A stretch of 56,571 nucleotides of DNA. Origin: Lysobacter sp. cf310 (lineage in GTDB: Bacteria; Pseudomonadota; Gammaproteobacteria; Xanthomonadales; Xanthomonadaceae). Numbering within the stretch: the stretch's first letter is position 1; each line of letters begins with the position of its first letter. Where the stretch lies: NCBI RefSeq assembly GCF_900114355.1, contig NZ_FOSS01000002.1, positions 934,345-990,915 of the forward strand, in the 5' to 3' direction. A program made the translations under genes and the position numbers. The notes under the pieces were generated by a model. That model made no database searches. It saw nothing but the letters and a program-made list of their open reading frames with translations, and was not told the origin of the DNA. Shown here piece after piece: positions 18,245 through 26,775 of the stretch.

Positions 18245-19126
18245 TTATTTGTCTTGCGCGAAGAGCTGGTCGAGCTTGTCTTCGTAAGCGTGATAGTTGA
18301 GGAAGTCGTACAGCTGCGCGCGCGTCTGCAGGGTGTCGACGATGTTCTTCTGGGTGCCCTCGCGGCGCACGGTCTCGTAGAAGTGCAGCGCGGCCTTGTT
18401 CATGGCGCGATAGGCGCCGCAGCAGTACAGGGCGATGTCGACGCCGGCGTCGCGCAGCTCGTCGGTGGTGAAGAACGGGGTCGAGCCGAACTCGGTCAGG
18501 TTGGCCAGGATCGGCACCTTCACCGCGGCCTTGAAGCGGCGGTAGTCATCGAGGGTGTTCATGGCCTCGGGGAAGATCATGTCGGCGCCGGCCTCGACGT
18601 AGGCCACCGCGCGCTCGATCGCCGAATCGATGCCCTCGACCGCGGCGGCGTCGGTGCGCGCCATGATCACGAACTGCTCGTCGGTGCGCGCGTCGACCGC
18701 GGACTTCACCCGGTCGACCATCTCCTGCTTGCTCACCACTTCCTTGCCCGGACGGTGGCCGCAGCGCTTCTGGCCGACCTGGTCTTCCATGTGCACGGCG
18801 GCGACGCCGACGTTGATGAAGGAGCGGATGGTACGGCCGATGTTGAAGGCGCCGCCCCAGCCGGTGTCGATGTCGACCAGCAGCGGCAGGCCGGTGGCGT
18901 CGACGATGCGGCGCGCATCGGTGAGCACGTCTTCCATGGTGCTGATGCCCAGGTCGGGCACGCCCAGCGAATTGGCGGCGACGCCGCCGCCGGACAGGTA
19001 CAGCGCCTTGTAACCGGTGCGCTTGGCCATCAGGCCGGCATAGGCGGTGATCGCGCCCATCACCTGCAAGGGCGATTCGGCGGCTAGAGCGGCGCGGAAC
19101 TGCGCGCCGGCGGAAGGATGGCTCAT
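18245..19126 (-). CDS. prpB: 2-methylisocitrate lyase
   Basis: A 293-residue isocitrate-lyase-superfamily enzyme that cleaves 2-methylisocitrate to pyruvate and succinate. The active-site signature KRCGH is at residues 120-124 (C122 catalytic). The metal and substrate region VDIDTGWGG (84-92) and the [11 protein letters not shown] segment are also typical. The start at 19126 ([11 protein letters not shown]) is chosen because GGAG lies seven bases upstream; the frame could extend to 19174 without support. It is the first of the prpB-prpC pair. Confidence 0.95.
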   Translation of the reverse strand: MSHPSAGAQFRAALAAESPLQVMGAITAYAGLMAKRTGYKALYLSGGGVAANSLGVPDLGISTMEDVLTDARRIVDATGLPLLVDIDTGWGGAFNIGRTIRSFINVGVAAVHMEDQVGQKRCGHRPGKEVVSKQEMVDRVKSAVDARTDEQFVIMARTDAAAVEGIDSAIERAVAYVEAGADMIFPEAMNTLDDYRRFKAAVKVPILANLTEFGSTPFFTTDELRDAGVDIALYCCGAYRAMNKAALHFYETVRREGTQKNIVDTLQTRAQLYDFLNYHAYEDKLDQLFAQDK

Positions 19127-19259
19127 GCTGGCTCCGTTGTGATCGGCCCCGGGACTCAGGGGCGATCCGGCCATTTTACCCCAGCCGTCCGAGCCGACCG
19201 GCCCCGCCGCCCCGTCCGACCGCGCCGAGTCGGGCGGTTGGGGGCCGCGCGCGGCCGCT

Positions 19260-20336
19260 TCAGCCTATGGTCTGGACCACCCGGCCCTCGGCGTCCTTGA
19301 TCTGGGTCTTGCGCACCACGAAGGACAGCAGATCGTAGCCGCGCACGGGGTACTGGCCCTCGCGCGCCTGCAGGGTCGCGATCAGCTCGCGCAGGGTGTC
19401 GGCGGTCAGGGTCAGGCGCAGGTCGGCGCCGTCGGCCTCGGCGGCGTTGCGCCGGCCCTGCGCGAACTCGATCCGGCACTCCGCGCCGATCAGCGCGAAC
19501 GGCTTGTCGAACGGCAGCCGCAGCGGCAGCAGGGCCAGCAACTCGCCGACCTGGCGCGCGCCCAGCACCACCGTGGTCGACGGCTTGCGCCAGCGCCGCG
19601 CCTGTTGCTGCCAGGACAAGCCGTCGACGAACACGAAGCCGGTATCGGAACCCTCGTTGGCGGTGCCGGCGGCGATCTCGGCGGCGATCTCCGACTCCTG
19701 CATCAGCGAATCCCGTTCCAGGTCGGTGATCCACAGCGGCATGTGCGGCTCGAACGCGTGCAGCACCTTGCGCGTGGACCAGCGCTTGAGGGCCAGTTCC
19801 TCTTCGTTGGTCAGGCCGACCACCTGCAGGAACTCGACCTTGCCGTGCGGGCTGTCGATCTCGCCCAGCTCGGGATCGCGCACGAACGCCACCGAGCGGA
19901 TGCGGGTGTCCACCGCGATCGGACCGTTGGCGTTGAGATAGTGGCCGTCGGCGAAGGCGTTGCCGCTGCTAAACACATAACGCGCGAGGTTCTGCAGGAA
20001 GTTCAGCGCCCACATCGGCGGCTCGCTGGCGTCGCTGTCGTCGCGCAGGCGGAAGGTCAATTCGAAGCCCCAGCCGCTGTGCTCGGCATCCTCGGACTCC
20101 TTGGCGTACAACTCGGACAGGCCGTAGGTGACGAAGTGCCAGTGCGGCACCGGCTGCTCGCGCTTGTAGGCGCTGATGCCGTCGAGCGGATCCGGGCCGC
20201 CCAGCGCGTGCTTGATCAGGGTGCCGTAGTGGCGCGGCTCCTGCTCGCCGTACAACGGCGCCAGCGCGCGATCGATCGCGTCCCAGCCGGCCTGGTCCGC
20301 ACCGCGATCGTCGTTACCGTCCTCGTCCTGTTCCAT
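19260..20336 (-). CDS. Suppressor-of-fused (SUFU) domain protein
   Basis: A protein of about 358 residues with the bacterial SUFU fold. Recognisable segments are [62 protein letters not shown] and [20 protein letters not shown] in the first 210 residues. A less conserved C-terminal half contains [11 protein letters not shown] and [16 protein letters not shown]. Published analyses of polymorphic toxin systems place bacterial SUFU domains among immunity proteins, but no toxin gene is visible here. It sits between prpE and prpB on the same strand with gaps of about 130 bases. ATG 20372 is an alternative start; neither has a strong ribosome binding site. Confidence 0.85.
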   Translation of the reverse strand: MEQDEDGNDDRGADQAGWDAIDRALAPLYGEQEPRHYGTLIKHALGGPDPLDGISAYKREQPVPHWHFVTYGLSELYAKESEDAEHSGWGFELTFRLRDDSDASEPPMWALNFLQNLARYVFSSGNAFADGHYLNANGPIAVDTRIRSVAFVRDPELGEIDSPHGKVEFLQVVGLTNEEELALKRWSTRKVLHAFEPHMPLWITDLERDSLMQESEIAAEIAAGTANEGSDTGFVFVDGLSWQQQARRWRKPSTTVVLGARQVGELLALLPLRLPFDKPFALIGAECRIEFAQGRRNAAEADGADLRLTLTADTLRELIATLQAREGQYPVRGYDLLSFVVRKTQIKDAEGRVVQTIG

Positions 20337-20462
20337 CGTGTCGGCCGGGTTCCGTGGCAATGAGGGGAGCATGGTAGCGGAGCGCGCCGCAAGGCGGCGT
20401 CAAACGCGGCCGCGGCGGACGCGACCCGCCCGTTTTGCGCAAATGCGATGCCGCGAAGCGAT

Positions 20463-22352
20463 TCAAGCGTCCGCGCCGCGCGCCAAGGCACGTTGTACCT
20501 CGTCCAGGGCGGCCGGATCGTCCAGGGTCGACAGATCGCCGGGATCGCGGCTTTCGGCCAGGGCCTGGATCGAGCGGCGCAGCAGTTTGCCCGAGCGCGT
20601 CTTGGGCAGGGCCGCGACCACGTACACCCGCGCCGGCCGCGCCACCGCGCCCAGCTGATCGACCACGCACTGGCGCATGCCGGCGGCGACGCGCGCGGCG
20701 TCCTGGTCGCCGGCCTGCTTGAGGGTGGCGAACACCACCGGCACCTGGCCCTTGAGTTCGTCGTGCACGCCGATCACCGCCGCCTCGGCCACGGCCGGAT
20801 GCGAGGCCACCGACTCCTCGATCTCGCGCGTGCCCAGGCGGTGCCCGGCGACGTTGATCACGTCGTCGGTACGGCCGAGGATGAAGGTGTAGCCGTCGTC
20901 GTCGCGGATCGCCCAATCCAGCGAGCTGTACAGCAGCTCCTTGAAGTGGCCGAAATAGCTGGACAGGAAGCGCGCGTCGTCGTTCCAGACCGTGCTCATG
21001 CAGCCCGGCGGCAGCGGCGGCACGATCACCAGCACGCCCTTCTCGTTGGCGCCGACATCGCGGCCGGTGGCCTCGTCGATCACGCGCAGGCGATAGCCGG
21101 GCGTGGGCAGGCCGGGCGAGCCGAACTTGATCGGCCGCATGTCCAGGCCCGGCATCAGCGCCAGCACCGGCCAGCCGGTCTCGGTCTGCCAGTAGTTGTC
21201 GATGATGGGCTTGTCGATGCCGTCGGTGATCCAGTGCGCGGTGGGCTCGTCCAGCGGTTCGCCGGCCAGGAACAGCCACTGCAGGCGCGACAGGTCGTGC
21301 GCCTTCAGCCAGGCCGCGTCCTGTTTCTTGAGCACGCGGATGCCGGTCGGCGAGGAGAACATGGTGCGCACGCCGTACTGCTCGCAGATGCGCCACCAGA
21401 TGCCGGGGTCGGGGTGGGTCGGCAAGCCTTCGTACAGCACCGAGGTCGCGCCCGCGATCAGCGGCCCGTAGACGTTGTAGGAATGCCCCACCGCCCAGCC
21501 CACGTCCGAGGTCGAGAACATGACCTGGCCGGCGCGCACGTCGTAGATCGACCACATCGACAGGGCCAGCGCGACCGCATAGCCGCCGACGTCGCGCTGC
21601 ACGCCCTTGGGCTTGCCGGTGGTGCCCGAGGTGTAGAGCAGATAGCTGGGTTCGTTGGATTCCAGCCATTCGACCTCGACCGTCGCCTCGGCGTGTTGCG
21701 CACGCAAGCCGGCGTAGTCGAGGTCGCGTCCGGCGATCAGCCGCAGCGCGGGATCCAGGCCGCGATTCACCACCAGCACCCGCGGCGGCGGCGACGCGGC
21801 TTCGGCGCAGGCGGCGTCGACCAGCGGCTTGTAGGGGATCACTTTGCCGCCGCGCATGCCGGCGTCGGCGCAGATCAGCAGCTTGGGCCTGGCGTCGTCG
21901 ATGCGCAGGGCCAGGTTGTGCGCGGCGAAACCGCCGAACACCACCGAATGCACGGCGCCGATGCGCGCGCAGGCCAGCATCGCGAACACCGCCTCGGCCA
22001 TGTTGGGCATGTAGATCACGACCCGGTCGCCGCGGACTACGTCCAGGGATTTCAGCACCGCGGCGAACGCGTTCACTTCGCGGTGCAGCTCGCGGTAGCT
22101 GAGTTCGCGGGTCTGCCCGGTTTCGCTGGAAATCGCGACCAGTGCGAGTTGATCGCCTCGCGCCTCCAGGTGGCGGTCCAGGGAGTTGTAGCAAAGGTTG
22201 GTTTCGCCGCCGACGAACCAGCGCCGGAACGGCGGCCGGTCGTAGTCGAGGATGCGTTCGGGCGGCTTGTGCCAATGGATCGCGCGCGCCTGCTCGGCCC
22301 AGAACGCCTCGGGCTGCTCGATCGAACGGCGGTAGAACTCCTCGTAGCTCAT
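20463..22352 (-). CDS. prpE: Propionyl-CoA synthetase (acyl-CoA synthetase of the ACS family)
   Basis: A 629-residue AMP-forming acyl-CoA synthetase matching PrpE length (E. coli 628). It has the N-terminal ACAS cap (MSYEEFYRRSIEQPEAFWAE), the P-loop-like YTSGTTGKPKGV near residue 235, the WWRICEQYGVRTMFSSPTGIR and NYWQTETGWPV core motifs, and the C-terminal LPKTRSGKLLRR lysine, which in this family is the acetylation and adenylation site. It activates propionate to propionyl-CoA for PrpC. The start at 22352 matches the family N-terminus. Specificity for propionate over acetate is inferred from length and prpBC linkage. Confidence 0.9.
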   Translation of the reverse strand: MSYEEFYRRSIEQPEAFWAEQARAIHWHKPPERILDYDRPPFRRWFVGGETNLCYNSLDRHLEARGDQLALVAISSETGQTRELSYRELHREVNAFAAVLKSLDVVRGDRVVIYMPNMAEAVFAMLACARIGAVHSVVFGGFAAHNLALRIDDARPKLLICADAGMRGGKVIPYKPLVDAACAEAASPPPRVLVVNRGLDPALRLIAGRDLDYAGLRAQHAEATVEVEWLESNEPSYLLYTSGTTGKPKGVQRDVGGYAVALALSMWSIYDVRAGQVMFSTSDVGWAVGHSYNVYGPLIAGATSVLYEGLPTHPDPGIWWRICEQYGVRTMFSSPTGIRVLKKQDAAWLKAHDLSRLQWLFLAGEPLDEPTAHWITDGIDKPIIDNYWQTETGWPVLALMPGLDMRPIKFGSPGLPTPGYRLRVIDEATGRDVGANEKGVLVIVPPLPPGCMSTVWNDDARFLSSYFGHFKELLYSSLDWAIRDDDGYTFILGRTDDVINVAGHRLGTREIEESVASHPAVAEAAVIGVHDELKGQVPVVFATLKQAGDQDAARVAAGMRQCVVDQLGAVARPARVYVVAALPKTRSGKLLRRSIQALAESRDPGDLSTLDDPAALDEVQRALARGADA

Positions 22353-22700
22353 GCGGCGCCTGTACGGTCCGGGTCTCACGGCAGGCTAGACCAGGGCGTG
22401 CAAGGGCGCGTTACGACCTTGGTCTAGACGGCGGCCCGCCCGTAGGGTGCGGTGACAACCGCACCGTCGCGGGGGCTGGGAATGGCGCTGTGGTGCGGTT
22501 CGCGTTCGCTCACCGCCCCTACGGCCATCGGGGGCGGTTGGGCTCGGCGCTCCGGGATCACACACGCGAGCCCCGCGCCCCCTAAGCCTTTCCGGCTAGC
22601 CTTAAGGTGCTATTGGCCGCCCGCCCCCCCCGCGTCCACCATCGTCCCCGGCGTCGCGATGGGTCCGTCCGTCCCGCCGCCGCAACCGCAGGAGCCGTCC
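22353..22700. repeat. Intergenic REP copy between prpE and the MHS transporter
   Basis: A repeat at about 22441-22524 begins CCCGTAGGGTGCGGTGACAACCG and ends in GGTGCGGTTCGCG..CTCACCGCCCCTACGG. It is one copy of the family that forms a tandem array at 38213-38498. The remaining bases show no gene and should contain the divergent promoters of prpE and the transporter, which I could not place. Confidence 0.7.
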
Positions 22701-24029
22701 TTGAGCGCCAACAGCCCCGCCTCCGCCCTCCCCCAGGCCGCGCCGATCGGAGCCGGGCAGCGTTTGAAGTCGATCTTCAGCGGTTCGATCGGCAACTTGG
22801 TCGAGTACTACGACTGGTACGTCTACACCGCCTTCTCCTTGTACTTCGCCAAGACCTTCTTCCCAGCGGGCGACAGCTTGTCGCAGGCCCTGAATACCGC
22901 GGCGATCTTCGCGGTGGGCTTCCTGATGCGGCCGCTGGGCGGCTGGGTGTTCGGTCGCTACGCCGACCGCCACGGACGCAAGGCGGCGCTGATGCTGTCG
23001 GTGCTGCTGATGTGCGGCGGCTCGCTGATCATCACCTTCACCCCGGGCTACGAGACCATCGGCGTGCTCGCGCCGATCCTGCTGGTGTTCGCGCGTCTGC
23101 TGCAGGGCCTGAGCGTGGGCGGCGAGTACGGCAGCTCGGCGACCTATCTGAGCGAGATGGCCACGCGCGAGAACCGCGGTTTCTGGTCCAGCTTCCTGTA
23201 CGTGACCCTGATCATGGGCCAGCTGCTGGCCCTGCTGGTGCTGATCGTGCTGCAGCAGTTCGTGCTCGACGAAGCCCAGCTCAAGGCCTGGGGTTGGCGC
23301 ATCCCGTTCGCGATCGGCGCGCTGGCCGCGATCATCGCGCTGTACCTGCGCCGCAACATGATGGAGACCGAGTCCTTCACCAAGCTGCAGAGCAACGAAG
23401 CCGCCAAGCCGCGCGAAGGCTCGCTGCGCACCCTGATGCGCCACCCGCGCGCGGTACTGACCGTGATCGGCCTGACCATGGGCGGCACGCTGGCGTTCTA
23501 TACCTACACCAACTACATGCTGAAGTACCTCACCCTCAGCGCCGGCTTCGACAAGGAGACCGCGTCGCTGATCAACGCCGGCAGCCTGTTCGTCTACATG
23601 CTGATGCAGCCGCTGGTCGGCGCGCTCTCGGACCGGATCGGCCGGCGCCCGCTGTTGATCGCGTTCGGCGTGCTCGGCACGGTGCTGACGGTGCCGGTGA
23701 TGCATCTGATCCAGGATGCGCGGACGCCGATGGAAGCGTTCTGGCTGATCATGATCCTGCTCAGCGCGGTCAGCGGCTACACCGCGATCAACGCGGTGGT
23801 GAAGGCCGAGCTGTTCCCGGTGGAGATCCGCGCGCTCGGCGTGGGCCTGCCCTACGCGCTCACCGTGGCCCTGTTCGGCGGCACCGCCGAACCGATCGCG
23901 ATCAAGTTCAAGCAACTGGGCATGGAAAGCGGCTTCTTCTGGTACGTCAGCGCCTGCATCTTCTGCTCGCTGCTGGTCTACGCGCTGATGCCCGACACCC
24001 GCAAGACCTCGCACATCGACCGCGACTGA
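22701..24029 (+). CDS. MHS-family (metabolite:H+ symporter) MFS transporter
   Basis: A 442-residue twelve-helix MFS protein of the MHS family (KgtP/ProP/ShiA relatives), which import organic acids or osmolytes with protons. Diagnostic features: GNLVEYYDWYVYTAFSLYFA near the N-terminus, FLMRPLGGWVFGRYADRHGRKAALM (loop 2-3), and RLLQGLSVGGEYGSSATYL. A TTG start at 22701 is preferred because AGGAG (22690-22694) stands six bases upstream; ATG 22659 would add 14 proline-rich residues with no ribosome binding site. dctA begins 27 bases downstream, so a dicarboxylate or ketoglutarate substrate is likely. Confidence 0.88.
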   Translation: MSANSPASALPQAAPIGAGQRLKSIFSGSIGNLVEYYDWYVYTAFSLYFAKTFFPAGDSLSQALNTAAIFAVGFLMRPLGGWVFGRYADRHGRKAALMLSVLLMCGGSLIITFTPGYETIGVLAPILLVFARLLQGLSVGGEYGSSATYLSEMATRENRGFWSSFLYVTLIMGQLLALLVLIVLQQFVLDEAQLKAWGWRIPFAIGALAAIIALYLRRNMMETESFTKLQSNEAAKPREGSLRTLMRHPRAVLTVIGLTMGGTLAFYTYTNYMLKYLTLSAGFDKETASLINAGSLFVYMLMQPLVGALSDRIGRRPLLIAFGVLGTVLTVPVMHLIQDARTPMEAFWLIMILLSAVSGYTAINAVVKAELFPVEIRALGVGLPYALTVALFGGTAEPIAIKFKQLGMESGFFWYVSACIFCSLLVYALMPDTRKTSHIDRD

Positions 24030-24056
24030 ACCCCCTCACGCCTCGGAACTGACCCC

Positions 24057-25388
24057 ATGAAATCTCCCGGCTCGCGTTTCTATCTCTGGGTGCTCGGCGC
24101 GATCGTGCTGGGTGGCGCCGTCGGCCATTTCTTCCCCGACTTCGGCGTCAAGCTCAAGCCGTTGGGCGACGGTTTCATCGGCCTGATCAAGATGCTGATC
24201 GCGCCCATCATCTTTCTGACCGTGGTGCTGGGCATCGCCGGCGTGGCCGACGTCAAGAAGGTCGGCCGGGTCGGCGCCAAGGCGATTCTCTATTTCGAGG
24301 TGGTATCGACCATCGCGCTGGTGATCGGCCTGGTGGTGGTCAACACGCTCAAGCCCGGCGCCGGCTTCAACGTCAACGTCGCCGACCTCGATCCCAAGAA
24401 GGTCGCCGAGGCGATCGGCTACGCGCACAAGGCCGAGGAACAGAGCACGGTCGATTTCCTGCTCCACATCATCCCCAAGACCTTCACCGACGCCTTCACC
24501 GGCGAAGGCAGCCTGTTGCAGGTGCTGCTGCTGGCGGTGCTGTTCGGCTTCGCCCTGCTGCACATGGGCAAGGCCGGCGAGAAGGTCATGGACCTGTTCG
24601 AGAGCCTGTCGAAAGCCTTCTTCGGCATCATGAGCATGATCATGAAGCTGGCCCCGATCGGCGCCGGCGCGGCGATGGCCTTCACCATCGGCAAGTTCGG
24701 CATCGAGTCGCTGGGGCCGCTGCTCAAGCTGATGGGCAGCTTCTACCTGACCTGCGCGCTGTTCGTGCTGGTGGTGCTGGGCCTGATCGCGCGCCTCACC
24801 GGCTTCAGCGTCCTGCGCTTCATCCGCTACATCCGCGACGAACTGCTGCTGGTGCTGGGCACGTCCTCCTCGGAGTCGGCGCTGGTGCCGCTGATGCGCA
24901 AGCTCGAACGCCTGGGCTGCTCCAAGCCGGTGGTCGGCCTGGTCGTGCCCAGCGGTTACTCGTTCAATCTCGACGGCACCAACATCTACCTGACCATGGC
25001 GGCGATCTTCGTCGCCCAGGCGCTCAACGTCGAACTCACCCTGACCCAGGAACTGACCCTGCTGGCGGTCGCGATGCTGACCTCCAAGGGCGCCTCGGGC
25101 GTGACCGGGGCCGGCTTCATCACCCTGGCCGCGACCCTGACCGTGGTGCCCTCGGTGCCGGTGGCCGGCTTGGCGCTGATCCTGGGCATCGACCGCTTCA
25201 TGAGCGAGGCGCGCGCGCTGACCAACATCATCGGCAACGGCGTGGCCACCATCGTGGTCGCGCGTTGGGAAAACGAGCTCGATCGCGACCGCCTGCAGCA
25301 CGAACTGCTGAATCCGCCCAGCGTCGCCGACCTCGACGCCGACCTGGCCCTGGAACGCGCGCCGCGCGTGCCCGAAACCGGCGGCTGA
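24057..25388 (+). CDS. dctA: C4-dicarboxylate:cation symporter DctA
   Basis: A 443-residue protein of the dicarboxylate/amino acid:cation symporter (DAACS) family, typical in length for DctA. It imports succinate, fumarate and malate across the inner membrane. It shows the serine-rich re-entrant loop [15 protein letters not shown] (about 265-280), the [23 protein letters not shown] motif of helix 7, and the second hairpin [13 protein letters not shown]. It follows the MHS transporter by 27 bases and precedes a porin, so uptake genes for both membranes are adjacent. Confidence 0.93.
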   Translation: MKSPGSRFYLWVLGAIVLGGAVGHFFPDFGVKLKPLGDGFIGLIKMLIAPIIFLTVVLGIAGVADVKKVGRVGAKAILYFEVVSTIALVIGLVVVNTLKPGAGFNVNVADLDPKKVAEAIGYAHKAEEQSTVDFLLHIIPKTFTDAFTGEGSLLQVLLLAVLFGFALLHMGKAGEKVMDLFESLSKAFFGIMSMIMKLAPIGAGAAMAFTIGKFGIESLGPLLKLMGSFYLTCALFVLVVLGLIARLTGFSVLRFIRYIRDELLLVLGTSSSESALVPLMRKLERLGCSKPVVGLVVPSGYSFNLDGTNIYLTMAAIFVAQALNVELTLTQELTLLAVAMLTSKGASGVTGAGFITLAATLTVVPSVPVAGLALILGIDRFMSEARALTNIIGNGVATIVVARWENELDRDRLQHELLNPPSVADLDADLALERAPRVPETGG

Positions 25389-25513
25389 TCCGCCCTCGCT
25401 GATCCCCTGCGCGCGGGATCGCCCCGCGCGCCGCATCCCCACCCGCAAGCCCCGGGCGTCGCCACGCCCGTCGGCGGCGCGCGCCTGCGCGTCGCCCATC
25501 GGAGAGACCGACC

Positions 25514-26704
25514 ATGCCTCCTCTGCCCCGTCGCGCCTGTCTGTTCGCCTTCGCCCTGTCTGCCGCTACCGTCGCGCACGCCGGCGACGACTGGCCGACC
25601 AAGTTCGCCCTTGCCGACGGCACCGAGATCTCCGGCACCCTCAACTACGCCTGGGACCTCAACGATTTCTCCGGCGACGACGGCTACGGCACCGCCGCCA
25701 CCACGCTGGAGGACGCGCACACGAACCGGCGCAAGGAGTTCGGCATCGTGGTCAAGAAGAAGGACGTGTACGACTTCACCGCGGTCATGGATTTCCAGTC
25801 CAAGCTCTGGCTGGACGTGGCCTTGCGCGTCGAAACGCGCGCCCTGTTCGACCGCGACTACGGCAAGATCCGCATCGGCTACTTCAAGACCCCGGTCAGC
25901 ATGGAAAGCACGGCGGCCTCGCGCGCGGGCAGCATGCTGGAAGCCTCGGCGGCCTCGCAGGCGATCTACGAAGGGCGTCGCACGGGCGTGGAATGGTCGC
26001 TGGACCGCCCGCGCTACGGCCTGAGCGCGGCCTACTTCTTCGGCACCGACCTGCAGGGCGACAACCCCGGCATCACCGCCGCGGGGCGCGCGATCTGGAC
26101 GCCGGTCAAGGACAAGGACCAGGTCGTGCATCTGGCCCTGTCGGGCTCGGTCGAGAACCCGCACGGCTACCGCGACGGGCGCGGCACCTGGTTCGGTCCC
26201 TCGGCGCGTTTCCGCGCGCGCCCCGAGGCCGGACTGACTGCGGTGCGCCTGGTCGACAGCGGCAGCCTGCGCGGGGTCGACCGCATCGTGCGCAACGGCC
26301 TGGAGGCCCTGTGGATCGAAGGCCCGCTGTCGCTGCAGGCCGAGGTTCTGCGCGCCACCGCGCAACGCGAGGACGGCCTGGAGGACTACACCGCGAATGG
26401 CTATTACGTCACCGGCAGCTGGGTGCTGACCGGCGAGACCCGGCCCTACGCGGCCGGCAACGTCGGCAACGTCAAACCCGCGCACGGCTACGGCGCGGTC
26501 GAGGCGCTGCTGCGCTACGGCGAGCTGGACCTGGATCACGCCGGCATCGCCGGCGGCCATCAGCGCGACCTCACCCTGGGCCTGAACTGGTACCTCAGCA
26601 CGCATTTCAAGTTCCAGGCCAACTATGTGCGGGTGGCCGCCGAGCGCGGCGCGCTGGCCGCGGATCCGCGCGTGCTGGAACTGCGCGCGCAGGTGAATTT
26701 CTGA
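25514..26704 (+). CDS. Outer-membrane porin (OprP/OprO-like)
   Basis: A 396-residue protein with a signal peptide (LFAFALSAATVAHA-GDD) and repeated amphipathic strands typical of a 16-stranded phosphate-selective-porin-type barrel (KIRIGYFKTPVSME, GRRTGVEWSL, PRYGLSAAYFFGTDLQ, HFKFQANYVRVAAERG, ending ELRAQVNF with terminal phenylalanine). The VKKKDVYDFTAVMDFQSKLWLD and KTPVSMESTAAS segments are characteristic of the OprO/P family. GGAGAG precedes the start by about eight bases. Between dctA and its sensor kinase it probably serves as the outer-membrane channel for dicarboxylates rather than phosphate. Confidence 0.85.
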   Translation: MPPLPRRACLFAFALSAATVAHAGDDWPTKFALADGTEISGTLNYAWDLNDFSGDDGYGTAATTLEDAHTNRRKEFGIVVKKKDVYDFTAVMDFQSKLWLDVALRVETRALFDRDYGKIRIGYFKTPVSMESTAASRAGSMLEASAASQAIYEGRRTGVEWSLDRPRYGLSAAYFFGTDLQGDNPGITAAGRAIWTPVKDKDQVVHLALSGSVENPHGYRDGRGTWFGPSARFRARPEAGLTAVRLVDSGSLRGVDRIVRNGLEALWIEGPLSLQAEVLRATAQREDGLEDYTANGYYVTGSWVLTGETRPYAAGNVGNVKPAHGYGAVEALLRYGELDLDHAGIAGGHQRDLTLGLNWYLSTHFKFQANYVRVAAERGALAADPRVLELRAQVNF

Positions 26705-26775
26705 GCGCCGGCCTGGGCGCGCCGCGCGCAGAGTCGCTAGTCTTGGCCTAGGCCCGCCACCCACCGACCCCGACC

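Noticed and set aside
22659-22700. ATG 22659 as the start of the MHS transporter
   Set aside because: It has no ribosome binding site and adds a proline-rich stretch; TTG 22701 has AGGAG at six-base spacing.
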